The notes under the pieces were generated by a model. The model was not told the DNA's origin, did not search any database, and was given only the letters and a program-made list of their open reading frames with translations. 7,339 bases of DNA. Origin: RGIG426 sp045640165 (lineage in GTDB: Bacteria; Bacillota; Clostridia; Oscillospirales; Acutalibacteraceae). Below are positions 1-6,352 of this stretch, piece after piece (position 1 is the stretch's first letter; each line of letters opens with the position of its first letter). The stretch covers positions 1 to 7,339 of the forward strand of contig JAZUEK010000029.1 of the NCBI GenBank assembly GCA_045640165.1. Reading direction: 5' to 3'. The translations under genes and the position numbers were made by a program.

Positions 1-1
1 C

Positions 2-1069
2 GCACTTGACGCGGACGATCACAAACTGAAAAAAGTGAAGCGCGAAGGCAAAGCCTCTAAAGCGGAGCTTGCGGAAGAGGCCGCCGAAGAAGACGAAGCT
101 CGAAAACATCTGGCGGATATCGCCGCGTTTGCCGAAACCGAAGGTGACGGCAACCTGGATTTCCTCAATCCCGAGCCCACCGTCGGCGAGCCGGGCGCAC
201 CCGTCACCCATTTGAAAACCCAAAATGCCCACGTTTCCTCCGCTCTGATGAGCGACGACGGCCCCGTGATGGTGTTCAAAGAGAAAACGCCGGAAGAACT
301 TGCCGCCGAGCAAGCGGAACGCGATCGCATCGCCGCGGAAGAAGCGGCCGCTGCCGAGCAACTCGCCGCCGAGCAAGCCGCTCTTGCGGAGGAACAGCCG
401 GCGGAATTCGCCGAAGCACCGGCTTTTGCGGACGAACAACCGATTGAATTCGCCGAAACACCGGCTTTTGCGGATGAGCAACCGATTGAATTCGCCGAAG
501 CACCGGCCTTTGCGGATGAGCAACCGATTGAATTCGCCGAAGCGCCGGCTTTCGCGGACGAACAGCCGATTGAGTTCGCCGAAGCGTCTGCTTTTGCGGA
601 CGAACAACCGATTGAGTTCGCCGAAGCGCCGGCTTTTGCGGATGAGCAACCGATTGATTTCGCCGAAGCGCCGGCTTTCGCGGATGAACAACCGGTGGAA
701 TTCATCGACCCCATCGCCGTGTCGGACGAAATGCCGGCCTCGGTCGCCGAAGCCGTTGAATTTGCGCAGGATGCGCCCGTCGCGTTTGCTGACGAAGCGC
801 CTCTCTCCTCTGAACAAGCTGCCGAGCTCTTGAATTCGTTGGGCGATGGCATTCCTGCCGCCACGTCGGCTATCGTGCCGTTTGCCACCTCGCTCAGCGA
901 GAAATTCTTCGGCCCGAAAAAAGCCGGAAAAGCCCGTCACGCCGCTGCGAAGCGTCTCAAGAGCGATTTGCCGAAATCGGCAAAACACATCAAAACGCGC
1001 GCCATGCGGAAACTGGAAAAACTGGCGGCGCGCGCCTCTCACAACAAACGCAACGCGGTTTCGCAATAA
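2..1069 (+). CDS. Repeat-containing acidic/basic low-complexity protein, 5' end missing
   Basis: I do not recognise this protein. The reading frame is open from base 2, so the gene starts left of the window. The GTG at 35 is the first possible start codon, but no convincing ribosome binding site precedes it and the codons before it (A-L-D-A-D-D-H-K...) look equally coding. Counting from that GTG, residues 83-119 are Ala/Glu-rich and probably helical. Residues 120-231 are seven exact-register copies plus one decayed copy of a 14-residue unit, EQPIEFAEAPAFAD. Residues 291-344 form a Lys/Arg-rich tail (GPKKAGKARHAAAKR and onward). No transmembrane segment or catalytic motif is visible. The chain therefore has an acidic, proline-punctuated, probably extended middle and a basic end that could contact nucleic acid, a polyanionic surface or its own acidic part. 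It ends in TAA just before a strong terminator, so it belongs to an upstream transcription unit. That it is protein-coding is fairly sure; its function is unknown. Confidence 0.8.
   Translation, partial: ALDADDHKLKKVKREGKASKAELAEEAAEEDEARKHLADIAAFAETEGDGNLDFLNPEPTVGEPGAPVTHLKTQNAHVSSALMSDDGPVMVFKEKTPEELAAEQAERDRIAAEEAAAAEQLAAEQAALAEEQPAEFAEAPAFADEQPIEFAETPAFADEQPIEFAEAPAFADEQPIEFAEAPAFADEQPIEFAEASAFADEQPIEFAEAPAFADEQPIDFAEAPAFADEQPVEFIDPIAVSDEMPASVAEAVEFAQDAPVAFADEAPLSSEQAAELLNSLGDGIPAATSAIVPFATSLSEKFFGPKKAGKARHAAAKRLKSDLPKSAKHIKTRAMRKLEKLAARASHNKRNAVSQ
392..727 (+). repeat. 42-bp in-frame tandem repeat (14-residue unit, 7 copies plus 1 degenerate)
   Basis: Seven units of 42 bp run without register change from 392 to 685, and a decayed eighth (EQPVEFIDPIAVSD) occupies 686-727. 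The consensus is EQPIEFAEAPAFAD. Substitutions are few and conservative: I to A in unit 1, A to T in unit 2, P to S in unit 5 and E to D in unit 7. Many inter-unit base differences are synonymous (GAA/GAG, GAC/GAT, TTT/TTC, GCA/GCG), as expected if protein-level selection acts on the array. Because the period is divisible by three, other frames are also open across it on both strands; those frames are shadows. Confidence 0.95.
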
Positions 1070-1077
1070 TAATTATA

Positions 1078-1105
1078 AAAAAAGAGCGCTTCGGCGCTCT
1101 TTTTT
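1078..1105 (+). terminator. Rho-independent terminator after the repeat gene
   Basis: A 12-bp perfect stem pairs AAAAAAGAGCGC (1078-1089) with GCGCTCTTTTTT (1094-1105) around a TTCG tetraloop (1090-1093), nine bases after the TAA stop. The stem includes the A tract and the U tract, so the hairpin could also work on the opposite strand, although no minus-strand gene ends here. It separates the repeat gene from the downstream operon. Confidence 0.93.
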
Positions 1106-1106
1106 C

Positions 1107-1135
1107 TTGTAAATAGCGAAACGGCGTGTTATAAT
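1107..1135 (+). promoter_or_regulatory. Sigma-A/sigma-70-type promoter for the five-gene operon
   Basis: TTGTAA (1107-1112, four of six consensus positions) lies 17 bp before a perfect TATAAT (1130-1135). Transcription should begin near 1142. The -35 box starts two bases after the U tract of the preceding terminator. The resulting leader of about 48 nt is very U-rich (roughly 1148-1178) and I see no stable hairpin or riboswitch in it. No operator-like inverted repeat is evident around the boxes. Confidence 0.75.
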
Positions 1136-1178
1136 AAGGTGATACTTTGTTATTTTTATTATATTTTTCTGTTTTTTT

Positions 1179-1183
1179 GGAGG
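1179..1183 (+). promoter_or_regulatory. Ribosome binding site that fixes the oxidoreductase start
   Basis: GGAGG lies six bases before the ATG at 1190. This decides against the in-frame GTG at 1139, which would add a Phe/Tyr-rich 17-residue extension translated from the U-rich leader and which sits at or before the predicted transcription start. The GTG at 1187, directly before the ATG, is too close to the GGAGG. Confidence 0.85.
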
Positions 1184-1189
1184 CGCGTG

Positions 1190-1747
1190 ATGATTTTATA
1201 TATCAACAGTTGCGTGCGTGAGGACTCTCGTACCGACCGTTTGGCACGCGCACTACTGAAAAAATTAAACGAAGACGTCACCGAAGTGTATTTGCCCACA
1301 CTCGCCATCGCTCCGCTCGACGAAAAAACGCTCGCGTGGCGGAACGCGTGTGTCGCGACCGGTGATTTTTCCGATTCCTACTTTGACTTAGCAAAACAAT
1401 TCGCCGCCGCCGACAAAATCGTCATTGCGGCGCCGTTTTGGGACTTGTCGTTTCCGGCAAAACTCAAAACGTATTTCGAAAACATCTACGTAATCGGGCT
1501 GACCTCATCCTACAACGATGCCGGCGTTCCCGTCGGACTGTGCAAAGCCGACGCACTCTACTACGTTTCCACGGCCGGCGGCCCGTTTTTTCCGGAATAC
1601 GGCTACCACTACGTCCGCGATCTCACCACGCGTTGCTTCGGTGTGAAACAAGCGCAAGCCGTTGTCGCCGAAGGGTTAGACGTTTTCGGAAACGACCCGG
1701 AAGCAATTTTGAACAACGCGATTGCCGCCCTCGACACCACCCTGTAA
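1190..1747 (+). CDS. Flavodoxin-fold NAD(P)H oxidoreductase (azoreductase / NQO-like)
   Basis: The 185-residue product resembles the Flavodoxin_2 family (FMN-dependent NAD(P)H:quinone or azo reductases such as AzoR), which pass two electrons from NAD(P)H through bound FMN to quinones or azo compounds in the cytosol. It begins with a hydrophobic beta strand followed by a polar loop (MILYINSCVREDSRT), the usual FMN-phosphate region. In mid-protein it has IVIAAPFWDLSFPAKLK followed by TYFENIYVIGLT, matching the family pattern of a P-x-[WY]-x-x-x-x-P-x-x-L-K segment and a helix ending in G-x-T. A later Y-Y-V-S-T-A-G-G-P-F segment fits the second flavin-contact loop. The length is slightly below the usual 190-210. 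It is the first gene after the promoter, 18 nt ahead of the receptor gene, so it is probably co-transcribed. The substrate cannot be read from sequence, and a link to the downstream signalling genes is only positional. Confidence 0.85.
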   Translation: MILYINSCVREDSRTDRLARALLKKLNEDVTEVYLPTLAIAPLDEKTLAWRNACVATGDFSDSYFDLAKQFAAADKIVIAAPFWDLSFPAKLKTYFENIYVIGLTSSYNDAGVPVGLCKADALYYVSTAGGPFFPEYGYHYVRDLTTRCFGVKQAQAVVAEGLDVFGNDPEAILNNAIAALDTTL

Positions 1748-1750
1748 GAA

Positions 1751-1756
1751 AAGGAG
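1751..1756 (+). promoter_or_regulatory. Ribosome binding site of the receptor gene
   Basis: AAGGAG begins three bases after the TAA stop of the oxidoreductase gene and lies nine bases before the ATG at 1766. It supports that start and co-transcription of the two genes. Confidence 0.85.
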
Positions 1757-1765
1757 CTGACCTCT

Positions 1766-4582
1766 ATGCCGGAAGCGTATATCAAACTTTCCATCGCCGC
1801 TTTGTTGCCGGTTGTTTGCGCCATCATCCTCTTTTTGTTGGATAAACGCACCAAATTCGGCCGTTGGAACAACAACGTAAAACAAGTTATCTACGGTTTG
1901 GTGTTCGGCGGACTTGCCATTCTCGGTACAGAGTGGGGCATTCCGGTCAACGGCGCGGTTGCTAACTGTCGTGACGGCGCAGTGCTCATCGGCGGCCTTA
2001 TGTTCGGCGCGCCGGCCGGTATTATCGCCGGCATCATCGGCGGCGTTGAACGCTGGATTGCCGTCGCGTGGGGCGTCGGTTCGTTTACGCGCGTTGCGTG
2101 CAGCGTCTCGACCATCATCGCCGGTTTTTACGCCGCTTGCCTGCGCAAATTTATGTTTGAAAACAAAAAACCGGGTTGGTTTATCTCCCTTTGCACCGGT
2201 GTCGTTATGGAAGTATTCCACCTGACCATGGTGTTCATCACCAATATGAACACCCCCGAAAAAGCCATGGAAGTGGTCAAGGTGTGCACCGGCCCGTTGA
2301 TTGCCGCCAACAGTATTGCGGTGATGCTCGCCGCCATCGCGCTGGCGCTTCTCTCAGGCGAGCCGCTTATTAAGAAAAAATCCGGCATCCGCATCTCCCA
2401 AACCATCCAAAAACGGATGCTCATCACCGTGGTGGTCGCGTTTATCGCCACCTCCGGCTTTGTCTTCCAGTTGCAGAACAAAATCGCCGATGCGCAGGTG
2501 GAAAACCTGCTCTCTATCGCCCTCGACGATATGACCGCCGACATTGACGATGCCTCCAACGAAAACCTGCTCGCGCTCACCCGTAAAATTGCCGCCGAGG
2601 CAAAAACTTCCGATTTGAATGCCCTCACGGACAAGTACGACGTGGCAGACATCAGTCTTATTGACAAAAACGGCATTATCGTAGACAGTTCCGCCGAAAA
2701 ATTCATCGGCTTCGATATGGCGTCCGGCGAACAGTCCGCCGAATTCCTCGTTCTCCTCGGCGACACGCAGGAATTCGTGCAGGAATATCGCCCCATCACC
2801 AGTGATACCAATCTTTTGCGGAAATACGCCGGCGTGAAAACCGAAACCGGCTTCTTGCAAGTGGGCTATGACGCCAACCGCTTCCAGCAAGACATTGACG
2901 AAAGCGTTATCGGCGTTACCAAAAACCGCCACGTGGGCGAAACCGGCTACATTCTCATTTTGGATGAAACGTATTCGGTCGTCAGCGCCCCGAAAGACCT
3001 CTCGCCCACCGCGTTGCAAAACGATTTCAAAAACACCGGCTTCGGCAAGCCCAACACCACCTTTTCTATGAAATTGGGCGGCGTGCCCTGCTTCGCGCGC
3101 TATCGCACCACCGAGGGGTACTACGTCGTGTCGGTACTTCCCCGTGACGAAGCGTTCAAAATGCGTAACATCGCGGTGTTCGTCAACACCTATATGGAAA
3201 TCCTCGTGTTTGCGGCGCTGTTTGCCCTCATTTACCTGCTGATTAAGCGCGTGGTGGTTAACCAAATCAAAACCATCAACGGCTCGCTCGCCAAAATCGC
3301 GAACGGCGACTTAAACGAGACGGTGGACGTGCGTTCTAACGAGGAATTCGCCTCGCTGTCGGACGACATCAACTCGACGGTGGACACCTTGAAACACTAT
3401 ATCGACGAGGCGTCCGCCCGTATCGACAAAGAATTGGAATTCGCCAAGAACATTCAAGCTTCGGCGCTCCCGAACGTGTTCCCGGCGTTCCCGAAACGCA
3501 AAGAATTCGAAATTTATGCGCTGATGGATCCTGCCAAAGAGGTGGGCGGCGACTTCTACGATTTTTATATGACCAACCAAGACACCCTCCACTTCCTCGT
3601 GGCGGACGTGTCCGGTAAGGGAATTCCGGCCGCGATGTTTATGATGCGCGCCAAAACCGAACTGAAATCCCTCACCGAAGCGGAATTGCCGCTGTGCGAC
3701 GTGTTTACGCGCGGCAACAACGCGCTGTGCGAGGGTAACGACGCCGGTATGTTCGTCACCGCCTGGCAGGGCAGCGTGGACTTGGAAGAGGGTATTCTGC
3801 GTTATACTAACGCCGGTCACAACCCACCGCTCGTGCGCCACGCAGACGGACAGTTTGAATTTTTACGTTCGCGCGCCGGCTTTATTTTGGCCGGTATGGA
3901 AAACGTAAACTACAAAACGCAGGAATTCCACCTCGTCCCCGGCGATACGGTGTTCCTGTATACCGACGGCGTGACCGAGGCCACCAACGCCGACAACAAA
4001 TTGTACGGCGAAGAGCGCCTGCAAGCCGCGCTCAACTCGCGCGAGTTCGACGGCATGCAAGAACTGTGCGACTACGTCAAAGCGGACGTAGACGCGTTCG
4101 TAGGCGATGCGCCGCAGTTTGACGATATCACGATGGTGGCGTTCCGCTTCCACGGTGCACCGGCCATCCCCACTATCCACTTTGACGAAGCGACGGTGGA
4201 AAACATCAGCGACGTAACGGCGTTTGTCGAAGCCGAACTGGAAAAACTGAACTGCCCGATGAAGACGGTCATTCAAATCAATGTCGCCATCGACGAACTG
4301 TTCAGCAACATCGTCCACTACGGCTATCCCGACCGCAAAGGTCCCGTCACGGTAAAAGTGGTGGAGAAAGAATCGCCGCACGCGGTATGTGTCCGCTTTG
4401 AGGACGAGGGCATCCCCTACAACCCGTTGCAAAAAGAAGATCCGGACGTGTCGCTGTCGGCGGATGAGCGTCAACTCGGCGGTCTCGGCATCTTTATGGT
4501 GAAAAAGACCATGGACGATCTCAAGTACAAGTACGAGAACGGCAAAAATATTATGACAATCATCAAAAACTTGGAGGACTGA
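1766..4582 (+). CDS. Membrane receptor: 5TM-LYT, Cache-like sensor, HAMP, PP2C phosphatase and RsbW-like kinase on one chain
   Basis: The product is a 938-residue partner-switching receptor. Residues 1-200 hold about six membrane segments; 65-95 (NCRDGAVLIGGLMFG, then G-rich to GGVER) match the 5TM-LYT sensor family. After a further membrane segment (218-236), residues 237-466 look like a double-Cache extracellular domain (SLIDKNGIIVDS at 297-308, GETGYILILDE at 391-401). The last membrane segment is 467-493, then HAMP (about 491-545) and the RsbU-type connector ELEFAKNIQASALP (556-569). Residues 583-795 are a SpoIIE/RsbU PP2C phosphatase with metal-site motifs VGGDFYD (D596, D599), ADVSGKG (D614), YTDGVTEA (D734) and FDD (D786, D787). 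Residues 800-936 are an RsbW-type HATPase with N-box E844/N848, D880-x-G882 and GGLG at 905-908. The phosphatase should dephosphorylate, and the kinase phosphorylate, a serine on STAS partners; two are encoded downstream. All catalytic motifs look intact. The ligand is unknown. Confidence 0.93.
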   Translation: MPEAYIKLSIAALLPVVCAIILFLLDKRTKFGRWNNNVKQVIYGLVFGGLAILGTEWGIPVNGAVANCRDGAVLIGGLMFGAPAGIIAGIIGGVERWIAVAWGVGSFTRVACSVSTIIAGFYAACLRKFMFENKKPGWFISLCTGVVMEVFHLTMVFITNMNTPEKAMEVVKVCTGPLIAANSIAVMLAAIALALLSGEPLIKKKSGIRISQTIQKRMLITVVVAFIATSGFVFQLQNKIADAQVENLLSIALDDMTADIDDASNENLLALTRKIAAEAKTSDLNALTDKYDVADISLIDKNGIIVDSSAEKFIGFDMASGEQSAEFLVLLGDTQEFVQEYRPITSDTNLLRKYAGVKTETGFLQVGYDANRFQQDIDESVIGVTKNRHVGETGYILILDETYSVVSAPKDLSPTALQNDFKNTGFGKPNTTFSMKLGGVPCFARYRTTEGYYVVSVLPRDEAFKMRNIAVFVNTYMEILVFAALFALIYLLIKRVVVNQIKTINGSLAKIANGDLNETVDVRSNEEFASLSDDINSTVDTLKHYIDEASARIDKELEFAKNIQASALPNVFPAFPKRKEFEIYALMDPAKEVGGDFYDFYMTNQDTLHFLVADVSGKGIPAAMFMMRAKTELKSLTEAELPLCDVFTRGNNALCEGNDAGMFVTAWQGSVDLEEGILRYTNAGHNPPLVRHADGQFEFLRSRAGFILAGMENVNYKTQEFHLVPGDTVFLYTDGVTEATNADNKLYGEERLQAALNSREFDGMQELCDYVKADVDAFVGDAPQFDDITMVAFRFHGAPAIPTIHFDEATVENISDVTAFVEAELEKLNCPMKTVIQINVAIDELFSNIVHYGYPDRKGPVTVKVVEKESPHAVCVRFEDEGIPYNPLQKEDPDVSLSADERQLGGLGIFMVKKTMDDLKYKYENGKNIMTIIKNLED
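4573..4577 (+). promoter_or_regulatory. Ribosome binding site inside the end of the receptor gene
   Basis: GGAGG lies within the last codons of the receptor gene, six bases before the ATG at 4584; a single base separates the receptor stop from that ATG. Translation of the HD-domain gene is therefore probably coupled to that of the receptor. Confidence 0.85.
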
Positions 4583-4583
4583 C

Positions 4584-5159
4584 ATGAACGTATTGGAGGA
4601 AGCCATCCTCTTTGCCACCGAAGCCCATAAAGGGCAAATGCGCAAGATGGCGAAAACCCCGTATATTCTCCACCCACTCGAAGTCGCGGCCATCATCTCC
4701 ACCATCACCCCCGATTTGGAAACGATGGCGGCAGGCGTTTTGCACGACACCGTGGAGGATTGTGACGTAGACCCGCGCGAAATCAAGCGTCGCTTCGGCG
4801 CACGTGTCGCGGCACTGGTACAAAGCGAAACGGAAGACAAAATGTCCACGCGCCCTGCCGCGGAAACGTGGAAAGAGCGCAAAGACGAGTCGCTGTTAAT
4901 GCTGATGCTCACCCCCGACCGGGACGTGCGCATCCTGTGGCTCGCCGACAAACTGTCCAATATGCGGTCGTTCTACCGCTCGTACTTAAAAGACGGTGAC
5001 GCCATGTGGCAAATGCTCAACCAGAAAGACCCCAAAATGCACGCGTGGTATTACCGCACCATCGCCGAGTATATCCAAGACGATTTGGGTGACACCGCCG
5101 CGTTTGCGGAATATATGGACCTTGTTGAAAAAACATTCGGAAAGGATGAAACGATATGA
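4584..5159 (+). CDS. Small HD-domain hydrolase, SpoT/Mesh1-like (p)ppGpp hydrolase family
   Basis: The 191-residue protein is a single HD domain of the RelA/SpoT hydrolase type, close in size to stand-alone small alarmone hydrolases such as Mesh1. Family enzymes use one metal ion to remove the 3'-pyrophosphate from (p)ppGpp; some members act on other nucleotides. The hallmarks are all present: AHKGQMRK (14-21), PYILHPLEVA with H30, the HD pair H54-D55, ED at E58-D59, and LADKLSNMRS with D122 and N126. The 24-residue spacing from H30 to H54 and the D-x-x-x-N motif match the hydrolase site of Rel enzymes as I know it. No synthetase, TGS or ACT domain follows, so it should only degrade. It starts one base after the receptor gene and overlaps the next gene by four bases (ATGA), so it is translationally embedded in the signalling operon. 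Activity is inferred from motifs; the real substrate could be a different phosphorylated nucleotide. Confidence 0.88.
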   Translation: MNVLEEAILFATEAHKGQMRKMAKTPYILHPLEVAAIISTITPDLETMAAGVLHDTVEDCDVDPREIKRRFGARVAALVQSETEDKMSTRPAAETWKERKDESLLMLMLTPDRDVRILWLADKLSNMRSFYRSYLKDGDAMWQMLNQKDPKMHAWYYRTIAEYIQDDLGDTAAFAEYMDLVEKTFGKDETI

Positions 5160-6337
5160 GTTTAATTCAAGCCAAAACGGATAACGGCGTTTTAACGCTG
5201 TTCGCCCAAGGACGTATCGACTCCACCAACGCTCCGCAAGTGGAGACGGACATTGACGTCATTCGGGAAGAAAATCCCCACGAGAAAGTCACGTTGGACG
5301 TGGAAGACCTTGAATATATTTCGAGTGCCGGCCTGCGCGTGATTTTGCGACTGCGCAAAAACGAGCCGACGCTGTCGGTGATTAACGCTTCCAGCGAAGT
5401 GTATGAGATTTTCGAAATGACCGGCTTTTCCGAAATGATTCCTGTATCCAAGGCCTACCGCAAGCTGTCGGTGGACGGATGCGAGGTCATCGGTCAGGGC
5501 GCAAACGGTAAAGTCTACCGCATCGACCCCGACACCATCGTCAAAGTATATATGAATGCCGATGCTCTGCCGGACATCCACCGCGAGCGTGAACTCGCCC
5601 GTCGCGCGTTCGTGCTCGGCATCCCCACCGCCATTCCGTATGACGTCGTAAAAGTCGGCGAGGGCTATGGTTCGGTGTTCGAACTGCTCAACGCCGAATC
5701 GTTCGCGAAACTCGTTAAAAACGATCCGGAAAACGAGGACAAATACGTTGGCCTCTACGTCGATTTGATGAAGAAAATCCACGGCACGCTCGTCCGTCCC
5801 GAGGATATGCCGGATATGCGTAACGTCGCCATCAACTGGGCGAACTTCCTTGTCCCCTACCTGCCGGAGGGCAAGGGCGATCAACTCGTTGACCTCGTGG
5901 AAGACGTGCCGATTGACCACCATATGCTCCACGGCGACTACCACCTCAAAAACGTGATGATGCAAAACGGCGAGGTTCTGCTCATTGATATGGACACGCT
6001 GTGCCAAGGCCACCCCGTGTTCGAACTGGCGAGCGTGTTTAACGCTTACGTCGGCTTCTCCGAGGTGGACCACTCGGTAGTCGAAAACTTCTTAGGACTC
6101 CCCCGTGAGACCTCCCTGCGGATTTGGGACAAAACCCTCTCCCTCTATCTCGGCACCGACGATAAAGAAAAAATCGCCGCCGTTGCCGACAAAGCGATGC
6201 TCATCGGCTACACGCGCTTAATGCGCCGTCTCATCCGCCGCGGCGGACTGGAAACCGAACAAGGCAAAAAAGAAATCGAAACCTATAAAACGCACATTTT
6301 GGAGTTGCTCGACCGCGTCGACACTCTCGTATTTTGA
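5156..6337 (+). CDS. STAS domain fused to an aminoglycoside-phosphotransferase-like (APH/choline kinase fold) kinase
   Basis: The 393-residue protein has two parts. Residues 4-99 are an RsbV/SpoIIAA-type STAS domain containing DLEYISSAGLRVIL (51-64), with S56/S57 at the phosphoserine loop, and the MTGF element at 88-91. Residues 108-390 have a protein-kinase-like APH fold: a glycine loop VIGQGANGKVYRI (111-123), the ATP-anchoring lysine in IVKVY (K130), a helix RERELARRA (143-151) likely supplying the paired glutamate, a catalytic loop HGDYHLKN (259-266, D261 and N266) and the metal-binding LIDMD (D278, D280). It resembles the family I know as TIGR02172, whose substrates are not established. 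A resistance role is not implied: phosphorylation of a small cytosolic metabolite is equally possible. Its ATG overlaps the upstream stop as ATGA, with AAAGGA at 5141-5146. In context the STAS part is a likely substrate of the receptor's kinase/phosphatase pair and could gate the attached kinase; that gating is my inference. Confidence 0.9.
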   Translation: MSLIQAKTDNGVLTLFAQGRIDSTNAPQVETDIDVIREENPHEKVTLDVEDLEYISSAGLRVILRLRKNEPTLSVINASSEVYEIFEMTGFSEMIPVSKAYRKLSVDGCEVIGQGANGKVYRIDPDTIVKVYMNADALPDIHRERELARRAFVLGIPTAIPYDVVKVGEGYGSVFELLNAESFAKLVKNDPENEDKYVGLYVDLMKKIHGTLVRPEDMPDMRNVAINWANFLVPYLPEGKGDQLVDLVEDVPIDHHMLHGDYHLKNVMMQNGEVLLIDMDTLCQGHPVFELASVFNAYVGFSEVDHSVVENFLGLPRETSLRIWDKTLSLYLGTDDKEKIAAVADKAMLIGYTRLMRRLIRRGGLETEQGKKEIETYKTHILELLDRVDTLVF

Positions 6338-6343
6338 AAGGAG
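6337..6343 (+). promoter_or_regulatory. Ribosome binding site overlapping the STAS-kinase stop codon
   Basis: AAAGGAG begins on the last base of the TGA stop (6335-6337) and lies nine bases before the ATG at 6353. Its strength suggests the small STAS protein may be made in larger amounts than the fusion, as is usual for RsbV-type antagonists. Confidence 0.85.
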
Positions 6344-6352
6344 TAAAAAAGT

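Noticed and set aside
392..727. CRISPR-like array
   Set aside because: The units are contiguous, with no unique spacers, and they encode a continuous in-frame peptide repeat.
19..888. Long minus-strand open frame across the tandem repeats, encoding a Ser/Ala/Cys-rich repeat protein
   Set aside because: The repeat period is a multiple of three, so a stop-free antisense frame is copied along with it. The plus-strand frame has sensible composition, a terminator behind it and synonymous drift; the antisense frame has none of these.
1139..1189. Upstream GTG start giving the oxidoreductase a 17-residue N-terminal extension
   Set aside because: The GTG sits at or before the predicted transcription start, has no ribosome binding site, and would translate the U-rich leader. 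The ATG at 1190 has GGAGG at ideal spacing and starts at the family's first beta strand.
3863..4960. 365-residue minus-strand open frame opposite the receptor and HD-hydrolase genes
   Set aside because: It crosses the boundary of two well-supported plus-strand genes whose domain motifs are intact, and its translation shows no recognisable domain. Similar antisense frames at 2354-3265 and 5192-6073 are rejected for the same reason.
5483..6325. Aminoglycoside resistance gene
   Set aside because: The APH fold is shared by many metabolite kinases. The fusion to STAS and its place in a signalling operon, with no mobile element nearby, argue against a resistance determinant.
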